Positions 22,765 through 32,410 of a stretch of 39,177 bases of DNA are shown here, piece after piece. Source of the DNA: CAZZKF01 sp964654995. Its GTDB lineage: Bacteria; Pseudomonadota; Alphaproteobacteria; CAZZKF01. The notes under the pieces were generated by a model. That model had not been told where the DNA came from. It saw only the letters and a program-made list of their open reading frames with translations, and searched no databases. Numbering within the stretch: position 1 is the first letter of the stretch; every line of letters begins with the position of its first letter. Made by a program: the position numbers and the translations under genes. The DNA lies in contig CAZZKF010000021.1 of assembly GCA_964654995.1 (NCBI GenBank), positions 1 to 39,177 of the forward strand, written 5' to 3'.

Positions 22765-25535
22765 TGATCGGGCCAGCCAAGGTCTACACGATTCCCCCGG
22801 GCACGCCGTTCCTGGATGCGCTCGCCGCCGGCCTGCTGGAGCAGGCGGGCGGGCCTGAGGCCCTGGCCGACATGACCGTGCTGCTGCCCACCCGGCGCGC
22901 CTGCCGGGCGCTGACGGACGCCTTTGCACGGATGAGCGGCGGGCGTGCCCTGCTGCTGCCGCGCCTGCGCCCCATCGGCGACATCGACGAAGACGACTTG
23001 ATGACCGAAGACAGCGCCTGGGAAAATGGCGAGGACGCGGCCCTTGATTTGCCGCCGGCCATTCCGCCGATGCGGCGCCTGCTGATCATCGCCGGCCTGC
23101 TGGGCAAGGCCAACCGCGACTGGTCGGAGGCCGATACCATTACCTTGGCCGGCGATCTGGCCCGGCTGCTCGATCAGGTGCAGATCGAGGAATTGTCTTT
23201 CGAGCAGCTCTCTGATTTGGCGCCCGAGGATTTTGCCGATCATTGGCAGAAGGTGCTGGACCTGCTTTCGGTCATCACCGAAATCTGGCCAGAGCTGCTG
23301 GACCAGCTCGGGTTCATGGAGGCGATTGCCCGGCGCACCCGGCTCATCGATCGCCAGATCGCCCGCTGGCAGGCCGCGCCGCCGGACCATCCGGTGATCG
23401 CCGCCGGCTCCACCGGCACGGCGCCGGCCACCGCCCGGCTGCTGGGGGCGGTGGCGCGCCTGCCCCAAGGTGCCGTGATTCTTCCCGGGCTGGACACGCA
23501 CCTCGATGAGGAAAGCTGGCAGGCGCTGGAGCCCACCCATCCGCAGTTCGGCATGAAGCAGCTTCTCGAACGGATCGAGGTGGCGCGCGCAGCAGTCAAG
23601 CTCTGGCCCGCGGCGGCTCGATTCGCGTCCGCGTCAGCGCAGGCCCGCATGGCGTTGATGTCGGAGGCCCTGCGGCCGGCGGAAACCACGCCGGCGTGGC
23701 GCGAATTCACCGATTTCCCTGCGGCGGCGCTCGACGGGTTTGTGCGCATCGATGCTCCGGGTGCACGTGAGGAAGCCGGCGCCATCGCGCTGATCATGCG
23801 CGAATGCCTGGAGATGCCGGATCGCACGGCGGCGCTGGTCACCCCGGATCGCCGGCTGGCGCGGCGGGTGGCGGCGGAGCTGCACCGATGGGACATCGAG
23901 ATCGATGATTCCGGTGGCCGGCCTTTGGCCGAGACGCCGCCCGGAACGTACTTGCGCCTGCTCGCCAATCTGTTTGCCGAAGATGTGGCGCCGGTGCCCT
24001 GGCTTGCCCTGCTCAAGCATCCGCTGGCCGCCGGCGGCCAGAATCCGGGCCGCTTTCGGGCGCAGGTGCGGGCGCTGGAACGTGCGGTCCTGCGCGGGCC
24101 GCGGCCGGGCCCCGGACTGGCCGGGATCGAGGTGGCCTTACGCCAAGACGAGGATAGCAGACGGCTGCTGTCGTGGTTCCGCGGGGTGCGCGATCGATTG
24201 GCTCCGCTGGAAGCGGCGTTCGCCCGACCGTCGTGTGATCTTGGCGAGCTGCTGCGCCTGCATGTCGAGGTCGGCGAAAGCCTGGCGGCAAGCGACGAGG
24301 AAGACGGCGCCGCACGATTGTGGGCGGGCGAGGCCGGCGAGGTGGCGGCCCGCTTCGTGGGTGATATCGAGGCCGCCGCCGATGCCTTTGGCGCGGTGAC
24401 GCCCCGGCGCTATCCGGCGCTCATCGATGCGCTCATGGGCGGCACGGTGGTGCGGCCGCGCTTCGGCGGCCATCCGCGCCTGCAGATCTGGGGCCTGCTG
24501 GAAGCCCGGCTGCAAAGCGCCGACGTGATGATCCTCGGGGGCCTTAATGAAGGTGTGTGGCCACCCGAGGTGGCCCCCGATCCGTGGATGAGCCGGCCGA
24601 TGCGCAAGACTTTCGGCCTGCCGGCACCGGAGCGCCGGATCGGGCTTTCGGCCCATGATTTCATGCAGGCGGCCTGCGCCGAACGCGTCGTCATCACCCG
24701 GGCGGAAAAGGTGGATGGGGCACCGACGGTGGCGTCGCGTTGGCTGCAGCGCCTGGACGCTCTGGTCGGCGAGCGCATTGCCCGCGGCCGAAACTGGCTG
24801 GCCTGGTTCGCCGGGCTGGAGGCACCCGGGCGCGTCGAGCCCGTCGCCCCGCCGGCCCCGACACCGCCGGTGCAGGCCCGGCCGCGCAGGCTGTCGGTGA
24901 CCGAGGTCGAGACCTGGAANNNNNNNNNNNNNNNNNNNNNNNNNNNNNNNNNNNNNNNNNNNNNNNNNNNNNNNNNNNNNNNNNNNNNNNNNNNNNNNNN
25001 NNNNNNNNNNNNNNNNNNNGACGTCGAGCGCGACCGGCGCGATCTGGCGAAGCCCCTGGCCACCGAGGTCAAGGGCGAGATGAAGATCACGGACGTTGGC
25101 AAGCTCTTCACGCTCAGGGCTCGTGCCGACCGCATCGATCGTCTGGCTGACGGTGACTTGGCGATCATTGATTACAAGACCGGCAGTGCTCCGAGCACCA
25201 GGATGGTCCTAGCTGGATATGCGCCGCAACTGCCACTGGAGGCTGCGATGGCGCAGGCCGGCGCTTTTGAAGGAATTGCTGCCGCGCCGGTCTCGGAACT
25301 GACCTACTGGAAGCTCACCGGGCGCGGGCCGGGCGGCGAGATCAAGCGGCTCAAACTGGACGTCGAGGCGGAGGCGGACAAGGCGCTCGAATGGCTGAAG
25401 CGGATGATCGCGGCGTTCGATGATGAGCGGACCCCTTATCTGTCGCGGCCCCGCCCCGATCATGCCGGCTATGGCGAATACGACCATCTCGCCCGGGTTC
25501 TCGAATGGGCGCCGGATACCAGGACACGGCGATGA
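22761..25535 (+). CDS. addB: Double-strand break repair protein AddB, interrupted by assembly gap
   Basis: AddB is the inactive-helicase/nuclease subunit of the AddAB exonuclease-helicase that processes double-strand breaks for RecA. Typical parts of the alphaproteobacterial form are seen: TVLLPTRRACRALTDAFA near the start, LLPRLRPIGDIDEDDL, VWGLLEA-type LQIWGLLEARLQSADVMILGGLNEGVWPPE, RIGLSAHDFMQAA, LSVTEVETW, and the nuclease motif LAIIDYKTGSA near the end. A run of 100 N (24920-25019) splits it just after LSVTEVETW, where the start of the nuclease domain should be. Frame is the same on both sides. With the gap counted it is 924 residues, roughly 100 short of what I expect for the family, so real sequence is probably missing. 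Both ends overlap neighbours by ATGA. Confidence 0.9.
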   Translation: MMIGPAKVYTIPPGTPFLDALAAGLLEQAGGPEALADMTVLLPTRRACRALTDAFARMSGGRALLLPRLRPIGDIDEDDLMTEDSAWENGEDAALDLPPAIPPMRRLLIIAGLLGKANRDWSEADTITLAGDLARLLDQVQIEELSFEQLSDLAPEDFADHWQKVLDLLSVITEIWPELLDQLGFMEAIARRTRLIDRQIARWQAAPPDHPVIAAGSTGTAPATARLLGAVARLPQGAVILPGLDTHLDEESWQALEPTHPQFGMKQLLERIEVARAAVKLWPAAARFASASAQARMALMSEALRPAETTPAWREFTDFPAAALDGFVRIDAPGAREEAGAIALIMRECLEMPDRTAALVTPDRRLARRVAAELHRWDIEIDDSGGRPLAETPPGTYLRLLANLFAEDVAPVPWLALLKHPLAAGGQNPGRFRAQVRALERAVLRGPRPGPGLAGIEVALRQDEDSRRLLSWFRGVRDRLAPLEAAFARPSCDLGELLRLHVEVGESLAASDEEDGAARLWAGEAGEVAARFVGDIEAAADAFGAVTPRRYPALIDALMGGTVVRPRFGGHPRLQIWGLLEARLQSADVMILGGLNEGVWPPEVAPDPWMSRPMRKTFGLPAPERRIGLSAHDFMQAACAERVVITRAEKVDGAPTVASRWLQRLDALVGERIARGRNWLAWFAGLEAPGRVEPVAPPAPTPPVQARPRRLSVTEVETWXXXXXXXXXXXXXXXXXXXXXXXXXXXXXXXXXXDVERDRRDLAKPLATEVKGEMKITDVGKLFTLRARADRIDRLADGDLAIIDYKTGSAPSTRMVLAGYAPQLPLEAAMAQAGAFEGIAAAPVSELTYWKLTGRGPGGEIKRLKLDVEAEADKALEWLKRMIAAFDDERTPYLSRPRPDHAGYGEYDHLARVLEWAPDTRTRR
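24920..25019. other. Assembly gap of 100 N inside addB
   Basis: Exactly 100 undetermined bases are present. This round length is usually a placeholder for a gap of unknown size. The missing protein section appears to be about 100 or more residues, so the true gap is likely about 300-400 bases. Confidence 0.95.
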
Positions 25536-28500
25536 CCGCAGAGCAGAAAAGGGCTTCCGATCCGCGCGTCTCGGCCTGGGTCTCGGCCTCGGCCGGAACC
25601 GGCAAGACCCATGTGCTGACCGATCGGGTGCTGCGCCTGCTGCTGGCCGGCGCCCGGCCCGAAGGGGTCCTGTGTCTGACCTTCACCCGCGCGGCTGCCG
25701 CCGAGATGACCACCCGCATATTCGGGCGGCTGGCGAAATGGGCGCGGATGACGGATGCGGATCTGCGCGCCGATCTTGATGATCTCGGTGGCGCCGGACC
25801 GGAGGCCGATCCGGAGACCGCCCGGCGGCTGTTCGCCACCGCCCTGGACGTGCCCGGCGGCCTCAAGATCATGACCATCCATGCCTTCTGCCAGTCGCTG
25901 CTCGGCCGCTTCCCGGTCGAGGCCGGTCTGGCGCCGCATTTCCAGGTGATGGATGAGCGCAGCACCCAGGATTTTCTGGCCGAAGCCGCCCGTCAGATCA
26001 TGGCCGAGGCGGCCGATAATGATGCATTCGGTGCCGACCTTGCGCTTCTGTCGGCGGCGGCGACCGAGGAAGGATTCCTCAGGCTGGTGATGACGCTGAC
26101 GGCCGAGCGCGGCAAGCTCGAGCGATTGCTTGCTTTCGGGCTGGATAAGGCCATTTCCCGGCTTTACGACGTCCTCGGCCTGGAAGCGGGTGACAACGAG
26201 GATGCCATCATCGCCGCCGCCTGCACCGATCCCGGGATCGACGAGGACGCCTTGGGCCGCGCTGCACGCGCTCTGGCACGGAGCTCGAAAGTTGATCGCA
26301 CTCACGCGGAGCACTTGAAAGCATGGCTGGAAGGCGGGGCGCATCGCGTCGATCTGTACGAAACCTATCGGCACATCTTTTTCACAACCACCACAAATGC
26401 TCTTCGGGCCAAACTGGCTCACAAGCAGGCCATCGAGGCCATGCCCGAGATTTGCGAGGTTCTGGAGAGGGAGGCGCATCGGCTGAACGCCTTCGAGCAG
26501 CGCCGCCGCCTGGCCCGTATCGCGCGCGCCAGTGCTGCACTGCTGCGCCTGGGTGCCCGCCTCTATGGCATCTATCGGGACCTCAAGTCGCAGCATCAGG
26601 TGCTGGACTATGATGATCTGATCTTCCGGGCCCGGGATCTGCTCACCGGTGGCACGGCGGCCGCCTGGGTGCTTTACAAGCTCGATGGCGGCATCGACCA
26701 CATCCTCATCGACGAAGCACAGGACACCAATCCCGAGCAATGGGAGGTGGTGCGCGCCCTTGCCGAAGAGTTTTTCGCCGGTGAAGGCGCGCGCGACGAA
26801 CCGCGAACGATCTTCGCGGTGGGGGATCCCAAACAGTCGATCTTCAGCTTCCAGCGGGCCGACCCGCGCGAGTTCGAACGGTGCCGCGAATTTTTCAGCA
26901 CCCGCATCCGCGAGGCCCGCGAAGGCTTTCGCGATGTCGATCTGAGGCTCTCTTTCCGCTCGACCGACCCGGTGCTGACGCTGGTCGATCAGGTGTTCGC
27001 CGATCCGGCGATGGCCGAGGGCGTGGTGTTCCGGAAAGGCGAAACCGTTACCCATCAGGCCAACCGCACAGGCTTCGCCGGCCGTGTCGAGCTGTGGCCG
27101 CTGGAGCGCGCCGGGGAAAAGGAGAATGAGGGGGAAGACGACTGGACGCTGCCGGTCGAGCGACGCGACCTCGTCGATCCCGGTGCCCGGCTGGCCCGAA
27201 GGATTGCTGGACGAATCCGCGACTGGCTCGATTCGGAGGAGTGGCTGGAGGCCCGCGGCCGGCCGGTCCGGCCCGGCGACATCCTGATCCTGGTGCGCAC
27301 CCGTGCGGCCTTTGCCGGCCAGCTGCTCCGCGCATTGAAAGCGCGCAATATCCCGGTGACCGGCGCCGACCGGATGTGGCTGAGCGAGCAACTGGCGGTC
27401 ATGGACCTGTTGGCGCTGGGCCGTTTTGTGCTCTTGCCCGAGGATGATCTCAACCTCGCGGTGGTGCTGAAAAGCCCGCTCATCGGCCTCGATGACGAGG
27501 CGCTGTTCCGCCTCGCTTACGGGCGAAAAGGCTCTCTGTGGCGGGCACTTGCGGCGCGCCGTGACGACGGCCCGGCGTTTCGTGCCGCCCATGACCTGCT
27601 GGCGGACCTGCTGGCGCGGGCCGATTTTGCGCCGCCCTTCGACTTCTACAGCCATGTTCTGGTCGAGGGCGGCGGGCGGGCCCGGCTGCTCGCCCGGCTG
27701 GGGGCGGAAGCCAATGATCCGATCGACGAGTTTTTGAACCTGGCGCTGGCCTATGAACGCCTGCACCCACCCGGCCTTCAGGGGTTTTTGCAGTGGTTCG
27801 AAGCCGGCGAATCCGAGATCAAGCGCGACATGGAGCAGGGCCGCGACGAGGTGCGGATCATGACCATCCATGGCGCCAAGGGCCTGCAGGCGCCGATCGT
27901 CATTCTGCCGGATACCTGCTCGGTTCCGGACGATCGCAACCAGGTGTTCTGGCATGAGGACGACATTTCCCCGCTACCCGTCTGGATGCCGCGCAGGGAC
28001 GATGCCGCCGGCCCGGTCGCCGAGTGGCGCGAGGAACGCCGGCTGCGCGATCTCGAGGAATACCGCCGGCTTCTCTATGTGGCGCTGACCCGGGCCGAGG
28101 ACCGGCTCTATATCGGTGGCTGGCTGGGCAGGAAGAACAACCTGCCGGACGACTGCTGGTATTGCCATATCGAGCGCGCCTTTGAGGCGCTTGCGGGCGT
28201 CGAAACGCTGGAGACGCCTGCCGGCCCGACCCGTGTTCTTGCAACTCCGCAAGAGGTGGCGGCGAAGTACGAGGAGGCGAAACCGGATTCGGCCCCGGTA
28301 CCGGCCAGCCCGCCCGACTGGGCGCAAGTGCCGGCACCATCCGAGGGTGTCGTACGCACCCGGTTGCGTCCGTCCCAACTGGATGCGGCCGAGCCCCCCG
28401 TTGACAGCCCGCTGTCGCAAGCGGTCGCGGGCCGCTATCGCCGCGGCACGCTGATCCACCGGCTTCTGGAGGTCTTGCCCGGGCGGCTGCCGGCGGATCG

Positions 28501-28945
28501 GGAGGCGCTGGCCCGGCGCATTCTCAAGCGCGATGCCCCGGAGCTTGGCGATGACGAGGCCCGGGCGCTGATCAAGGAGACGCTCGCGGTTCTGGACAGC
28601 TCCGATTTCGCCGCCGTCTTCGGGCCCGGCAGCCGCGCCGAGGTGCCGGTGGCGGGCATGGTCGCGGGTCTGCCGGTCACCGGCCAGATCGACCGTCTGG
28701 TGGTGACACCGGATGCGGTTCTGATCATCGATTACAAGACCAACCGCCGTCCACCCGAACGGGCGGAAGATGTGCCGCCGGTCTATCTGGCACAAATGGC
28801 GGTTTACCGCGCCCTCATTCGCGATCTCTACCCCGACCGGGCCGTGCGCTGCGCCCTGCTATGGACCGATACACTCACCTTGATGGCGCTGGATGACGAA
28901 GTTTTGAACCAGCATTTACCGCACGGGCCGGCGCCCTCGCCTTGA
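25532..28945 (+). CDS. addA: Double-strand break repair helicase/nuclease AddA
   Basis: This 1137-residue AddA is the UvrD-like helicase plus RecB-type nuclease of the AddAB complex. Walker A is ASAGTGKT (19-26). LTFTRAAAAEMTTRI is motif Ia and LIDEAQDTN is the Walker B (about 392-400). VGDPKQSIFSFQRADP is motif III, and IMTIHGAKGLQAPIVILPDT and LLYVALTRAEDRLYIGG are motifs V and VI. The nuclease motif LIIDYKTNRRPP is near residue 1065, with QMAVYRALI after it. The start at 25532 overlaps the addB stop by ATGA; the longer frame from 25505 is rejected. Length fits the family. Confidence 0.96.
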   Translation: MTAEQKRASDPRVSAWVSASAGTGKTHVLTDRVLRLLLAGARPEGVLCLTFTRAAAAEMTTRIFGRLAKWARMTDADLRADLDDLGGAGPEADPETARRLFATALDVPGGLKIMTIHAFCQSLLGRFPVEAGLAPHFQVMDERSTQDFLAEAARQIMAEAADNDAFGADLALLSAAATEEGFLRLVMTLTAERGKLERLLAFGLDKAISRLYDVLGLEAGDNEDAIIAAACTDPGIDEDALGRAARALARSSKVDRTHAEHLKAWLEGGAHRVDLYETYRHIFFTTTTNALRAKLAHKQAIEAMPEICEVLEREAHRLNAFEQRRRLARIARASAALLRLGARLYGIYRDLKSQHQVLDYDDLIFRARDLLTGGTAAAWVLYKLDGGIDHILIDEAQDTNPEQWEVVRALAEEFFAGEGARDEPRTIFAVGDPKQSIFSFQRADPREFERCREFFSTRIREAREGFRDVDLRLSFRSTDPVLTLVDQVFADPAMAEGVVFRKGETVTHQANRTGFAGRVELWPLERAGEKENEGEDDWTLPVERRDLVDPGARLARRIAGRIRDWLDSEEWLEARGRPVRPGDILILVRTRAAFAGQLLRALKARNIPVTGADRMWLSEQLAVMDLLALGRFVLLPEDDLNLAVVLKSPLIGLDDEALFRLAYGRKGSLWRALAARRDDGPAFRAAHDLLADLLARADFAPPFDFYSHVLVEGGGRARLLARLGAEANDPIDEFLNLALAYERLHPPGLQGFLQWFEAGESEIKRDMEQGRDEVRIMTIHGAKGLQAPIVILPDTCSVPDDRNQVFWHEDDISPLPVWMPRRDDAAGPVAEWREERRLRDLEEYRRLLYVALTRAEDRLYIGGWLGRKNNLPDDCWYCHIERAFEALAGVETLETPAGPTRVLATPQEVAAKYEEAKPDSAPVPASPPDWAQVPAPSEGVVRTRLRPSQLDAAEPPVDSPLSQAVAGRYRRGTLIHRLLEVLPGRLPADREALARRILKRDAPELGDDEARALIKETLAVLDSSDFAAVFGPGSRAEVPVAGMVAGLPVTGQIDRLVVTPDAVLIIDYKTNRRPPERAEDVPPVYLAQMAVYRALIRDLYPDRAVRCALLWTDTLTLMALDDEVLNQHLPHGPAPSP

Positions 28946-29034
28946 CGGGACCAGGGGCAGTTTCTACATTCGAGCCAGCGCGCATCAAGGAGGGCGCTCG
29001 CCGCCGCTCATAACCGACAAGGACTGATACGGAC

Positions 29035-29355
29035 ATGGCCACAACTGCAGTAACGGATCAAAGTTTCGAAGAGGACGTTCTGAAAGCCAGCGGCCCGGTG
29101 CTGGTCGATTTCTGGGCCGAATGGTGCGGGCCGTGCAAACAGATCGGACCGGCGCTCGAGGAAATCTCCGACGAGATGAGCGACAAGCTGACGGTTGCCA
29201 AGGTCAACGTCGATGAAAACCCGCAAACGCCGACTCGTTTTGGGGTGCGCGGCATTCCCACGCTGATTCTGTTCAAGGACGGGCAGGTGGCGGCGATGAA
29301 GGTCGGTGCCTTGCCCAAGAACAAGATCGTCGAGTGGCTGAACGCCTCGCTGTAA
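29035..29355 (+). CDS. trxA: Thioredoxin
   Basis: This 106-residue classical thioredoxin has the active site WCGPCK (Cys31, Cys34), the buried Asp of LVDFWAEW, and the cis-Pro of VRGIPTLILFKDG. It reduces disulfides in ribonucleotide reductase, PAPS reductase and others. An 89-bp gap from addA and AAGGAC before the ATG suggest separate expression as well as readthrough. It converges on folC with only 19 bp between the stops and no clear terminator. Confidence 0.97.
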   Translation: MATTAVTDQSFEEDVLKASGPVLVDFWAEWCGPCKQIGPALEEISDEMSDKLTVAKVNVDENPQTPTRFGVRGIPTLILFKDGQVAAMKVGALPKNKIVEWLNASL

Positions 29356-29374
29356 AGAGCAGCGCCCGGCGGTC

Positions 29375-30673
29375 CTAGCGTTCCAGCGCCTGCAGCACCG
29401 ATCCGGCCAGATAAAGCGAGCCGCAGATCAGCACCCGTGTCACGGGCGCGAAGTCCGCATGCCGGGCGAGCCAGTGCAGGGCGGCCGGTACATCGGGCGC
29501 GGCGTGTGCCGTCAGCCCGTGCGCCGCGGCGTAAGCGGCGATGTCATCGGCCGCGTGTCCGCCCGGCTCGTTCGGGATCGGCACCGCGCAAAGCCTTCGG
29601 GCGCGGGCGATCAGAGGATCGAGAAAACCGCCCAGATCCTTGCCGGCCATCAGGCCGACAATCAGATCAAGAGGCGCCGGGCCGGGAAATGCGCGGGCGA
29701 GCGCCTGCCCGGCGGCCGGGTTGTGGCCGCCGTCCAGCCAGATCTCGCAAGTCGTCGGGACTTTCAGCCCGAACGCACCGGCCTTCAGACGTTGCAGCCG
29801 GGCCGGCCAGCGCGTTCTGGCAAGGCCCTCGGCAATCGCCGCCTCGTCGACAGGGAAATCCGGAATCTCCCGCAGGCAGGCGATCGCCGTGCCGGCGTTC
29901 TCGATCTGATGATCCCCGTGAAGCGCCGGTGTGGGCAGATCAAGGGTGCCGGCGCCATCTTCGAAACGGAAACCGGACGGCGTCTTCTCGATGCGCCAGT
30001 CGGCACCGAAGCGCCGCATCGGGGCCTGCACCTCTGCGGCGCGCTGGGCAATCACAGCTTCGGCTTCGGCTGTCTGCGGGGCGACGATGACGGGAGCGCC
30101 GGCCTTGATGATACCCGCCTTTTCGCGCGCGATGCCGGCCAGATTGGTGCCCAGAAACTGGGCGTGATCGTGGCTGACGGGGGTAATGACGCAGGCCTTC
30201 GGGCGGGCGATCACATTGGTCGCATCGAAGCGGCCGCCAAGCCCGACTTCGAGCAGAACGACGTCGGCCGGTTCACGCGCAAAGGCAAGGAAGGCGGCCG
30301 CCGTGGTGATTTCGAAAAAGGTAATCGGCGCGCCGTCATTCGCGGCCTCGCAGTCGCCGAGCACAGCGGCCAGCGCCTCTTCCGCAATCGGTCCGCCGAC
30401 CAGACGGATACGCTCGCAAAAGTGCACGAGATGGGGCGAGGTATAGGCCTGAACCCGGTAGCCGGCGGCTTCCAGCATGGCCCGCAGAAAGGCGATTACC
30501 GAGCCCTTGCCATTGGTCCCGGCGACGTGGATCACCGGCGCCAGATGCTGCTCCGGGTGATCGAGGCGGGCCAGCAGGCGTTCGATCCGGTCCAGAGACA
30601 GATCGATCAGTTTGGGATGAAGGCGCGCGAGCCGCTTGAGCAGGGCCTCGCTCGTCGGCCGCGGTTCATGCAT
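29375..30673 (-). CDS. folC: Bifunctional dihydrofolate/folylpolyglutamate synthase
   Basis: This 432-residue Mur-ligase-like enzyme adds glutamate to dihydropteroate and to folates. The P-loop is HVAGTNGKGSV (49-59), followed by GYRVQAYTSPHLVHFCERIRL. VVLLEVGLGGRFDATN is the omega-loop region, and later come TPVSHDHAQFLG and LDGGHNPAAG. It lies 18 bp downstream of accD on the same strand, an arrangement standard for proteobacteria. Confidence 0.95.
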   Translation of the reverse strand: MHEPRPTSEALLKRLARLHPKLIDLSLDRIERLLARLDHPEQHLAPVIHVAGTNGKGSVIAFLRAMLEAAGYRVQAYTSPHLVHFCERIRLVGGPIAEEALAAVLGDCEAANDGAPITFFEITTAAAFLAFAREPADVVLLEVGLGGRFDATNVIARPKACVITPVSHDHAQFLGTNLAGIAREKAGIIKAGAPVIVAPQTAEAEAVIAQRAAEVQAPMRRFGADWRIEKTPSGFRFEDGAGTLDLPTPALHGDHQIENAGTAIACLREIPDFPVDEAAIAEGLARTRWPARLQRLKAGAFGLKVPTTCEIWLDGGHNPAAGQALARAFPGPAPLDLIVGLMAGKDLGGFLDPLIARARRLCAVPIPNEPGGHAADDIAAYAAAHGLTAHAAPDVPAALHWLARHADFAPVTRVLICGSLYLAGSVLQALER

Positions 30674-30691
30674 GTCAGACCGGGATATGTT

Positions 30692-31606
30692 CTAGGCCGG
30701 ACTGTCGCCGAGCACGGGTTCGGGCTCGGGCTCAGCTTCGGCCTCGGGTCCGACCGAGCGGTCGGTCAGCAGGCTGATGATGCGAATCAGCGTATCGCGC
30801 AATTCGGCCCGTGGCACGACCATGTCCAGCATGCCGTGTTCGAGCAGATATTCGGCCCGCTGGAAGCCTTCGGGCAGGCTTTCGCGGATGGTGTTCTCGA
30901 TCACCCGGGGGCCGGCAAAGCCGATCAGGGCACCGGGCTCGGAAATCTGAATGTCGCCCAGCATTGCGTACGACGCGGTGACGCCGCCGGTGGTCGGGTC
31001 GGTGAGCACGGCGATATAGGGAAGCCCCGCGGCCCGCACCAGTTCCACGGCGACCGTGGTGCGCGGAAGCTGCATCAACGACAGGATGCCTTCCTGCATG
31101 CGGGCGCCGCCGGCGGCGGTGACGGCAATGAACGGGCAGCGTTTCTCGACCGCCAGTCTGGCGGCGGTCACAAACGCTTCGCCTAGGGCGACGCCCATCG
31201 ATCCGGCCATGAAGGCGAAGTTCTGCACCGCGGTGACCACCAGGCGCCCGCCCATGCGGCCATAGGCGACGACCAGCGCGTCGTCATAGCCGGTCTTGGC
31301 CCGGGCCTCCTTGAGGCGATCGACATATTTCTTCTGATCGCGGAATTTCAGCGGGTCGTCGGCAACCCGCGGCAGCTCGGCGAGCTGATATTCGCCGTCG
31401 TCATAGAGCGAGGCCAGGCGCTCTTCGGGCCCGATCCGGTGGTGATGGCCGCAATGGGGGCAGACGCTCAAGGCGGCCTTGAACTCCTTGTGGTAGACCA
31501 TCTGCCCGCAGCCCTGGCATTTGTCCCACAGGTTGTCCGGGGTCTCTTTTCGCCGGCGCAGCACGGCGCGCAGTTTCGGTCTGACGTAGTTGGTGAGCCA
31601 GTTCAT
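30692..31606 (-). CDS. accD: Acetyl-CoA carboxylase carboxyltransferase subunit beta
   Basis: This 304-residue AccD joins AccA to move CO2 from biotin to acetyl-CoA, the first step of fatty acid synthesis. The N-terminal zinc finger has Cys30, Cys33, Cys49 and Cys52 (CQGC and CPHC). The carboxyltransferase core shows VTAAGGARMQEGILSLMQ, PTTGGVTASYAMLGDI and GFAGPRVIENTI. The C-terminus ends in a short acidic Glu/Pro run. folC follows after 18 bp. pyrF lies upstream, where trp genes are often found in relatives. Confidence 0.97.
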   Translation of the reverse strand: MNWLTNYVRPKLRAVLRRRKETPDNLWDKCQGCGQMVYHKEFKAALSVCPHCGHHHRIGPEERLASLYDDGEYQLAELPRVADDPLKFRDQKKYVDRLKEARAKTGYDDALVVAYGRMGGRLVVTAVQNFAFMAGSMGVALGEAFVTAARLAVEKRCPFIAVTAAGGARMQEGILSLMQLPRTTVAVELVRAAGLPYIAVLTDPTTGGVTASYAMLGDIQISEPGALIGFAGPRVIENTIRESLPEGFQRAEYLLEHGMLDMVVPRAELRDTLIRIISLLTDRSVGPEAEAEPEPEPVLGDSPA

Positions 31607-31687
31607 GGTATCCAGTCCATGGAGCCACTCCAGACCAGCAGATAACAGCGGAATTGCGTCCAGTGCAAGCCCGCGCGCGTTGCGGAT

Positions 31688-32410
31688 CTATGACGCGCCG
31701 CTGTTATCGAGCTCGCCGGCAATGGCGGCCGCGGCCTGCGCCGGATCTTTAGCCGCCGTGATCGGCCGGCCGATGACCAGAATGTCGGCCCCGGCCCCGA
31801 GCGCTTCAGCCGGGCTCATCACCCGCTTCTGATCGCCGGCCTTCGTCCCGCGGGGCCGAATGCCGGGGACCACGAGCAGGGCTTCAGGCCCCAGTCGGGT
31901 GCGCAGGGCGGCCACCTCATGGGGAGAGCAGACGATGCCGTCAAGCCCGGCCTCCATTGCCAGATCGGCGAGGCGCAGGACCTGATCGGCCGGCGCCGAA
32001 TCGATGCCGATCGCCGCCAGGTCTGTCTGGTCCAGACTGGTCAGCACGGTCACGGCAACGAGGCGCGGGGGCGCGGTGTTCCGCCGATCCGCCGCTTCCC
32101 GGGCGGCCGCCACTGCCGCCTGCATCATGGCGCGCCCACCGGCCGCATGGATTGTCAGCAGGGCAGGGCGCACAGGCATCACGGCGCGCACCGCCCCGGC
32201 GACGGTGTTGGGAATGTCGTGGAACTTGAGATCGAGAAAGATTGGCAGACCACGGGCGCCAAGGCGCTCAATACCGGCCGGGCCGTGTGCGGCGAAGAAC
32301 TCGAGCCCCAGTTTGAGGCCACCAACATGTAGGGCGACATGTTCGGCAAGCGCTGCGGCGTGCTCGATATCGGCCGTATCGAGGGCACAAAAGACCGGGT
32401 TTCCATCCAT
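31688..32410 (-). CDS. pyrF: Orotidine-5'-phosphate decarboxylase
   Basis: This 240-residue OMP decarboxylase makes UMP in the last step of pyrimidine synthesis. Substrate and catalytic residues are visible: Asp11 in CALDTAD, Lys33 in GGLKLGLEFF, and the catalytic Asp60/Lys62/Asp65 array in LDLKFHDIPNTV. The C-terminal phosphate grip is VPGIRP and VIGRPIT. The ATG at 32410 overlaps the lapA stop (TGATG). The longer frame to 32509 runs into lapA in another frame and is rejected. Confidence 0.95.
   Translation of the reverse strand: MDGNPVFCALDTADIEHAAALAEHVALHVGGLKLGLEFFAAHGPAGIERLGARGLPIFLDLKFHDIPNTVAGAVRAVMPVRPALLTIHAAGGRAMMQAAVAAAREAADRRNTAPPRLVAVTVLTSLDQTDLAAIGIDSAPADQVLRLADLAMEAGLDGIVCSPHEVAALRTRLGPEALLVVPGIRPRGTKAGDQKRVMSPAEALGAGADILVIGRPITAAKDPAQAAAAIAGELDNSGAS

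Noticed and set aside
22761..25535. addB as a pseudogene
   Set aside because: The frame is open on both sides of the N run and the nuclease motif is intact. The break is in the assembly, not shown in the gene.
25469..27955. 828-codon open frame on the - strand opposite addA
   Set aside because: It mirrors addA, whose motifs are complete. It has no recognisable domain and is an effect of GC-rich codon use.
29459..31186. 575-codon open frame on the + strand opposite folC and accD
   Set aside because: It spans two well-supported genes on the other strand, has no domain, and no ribosome binding site supports it.
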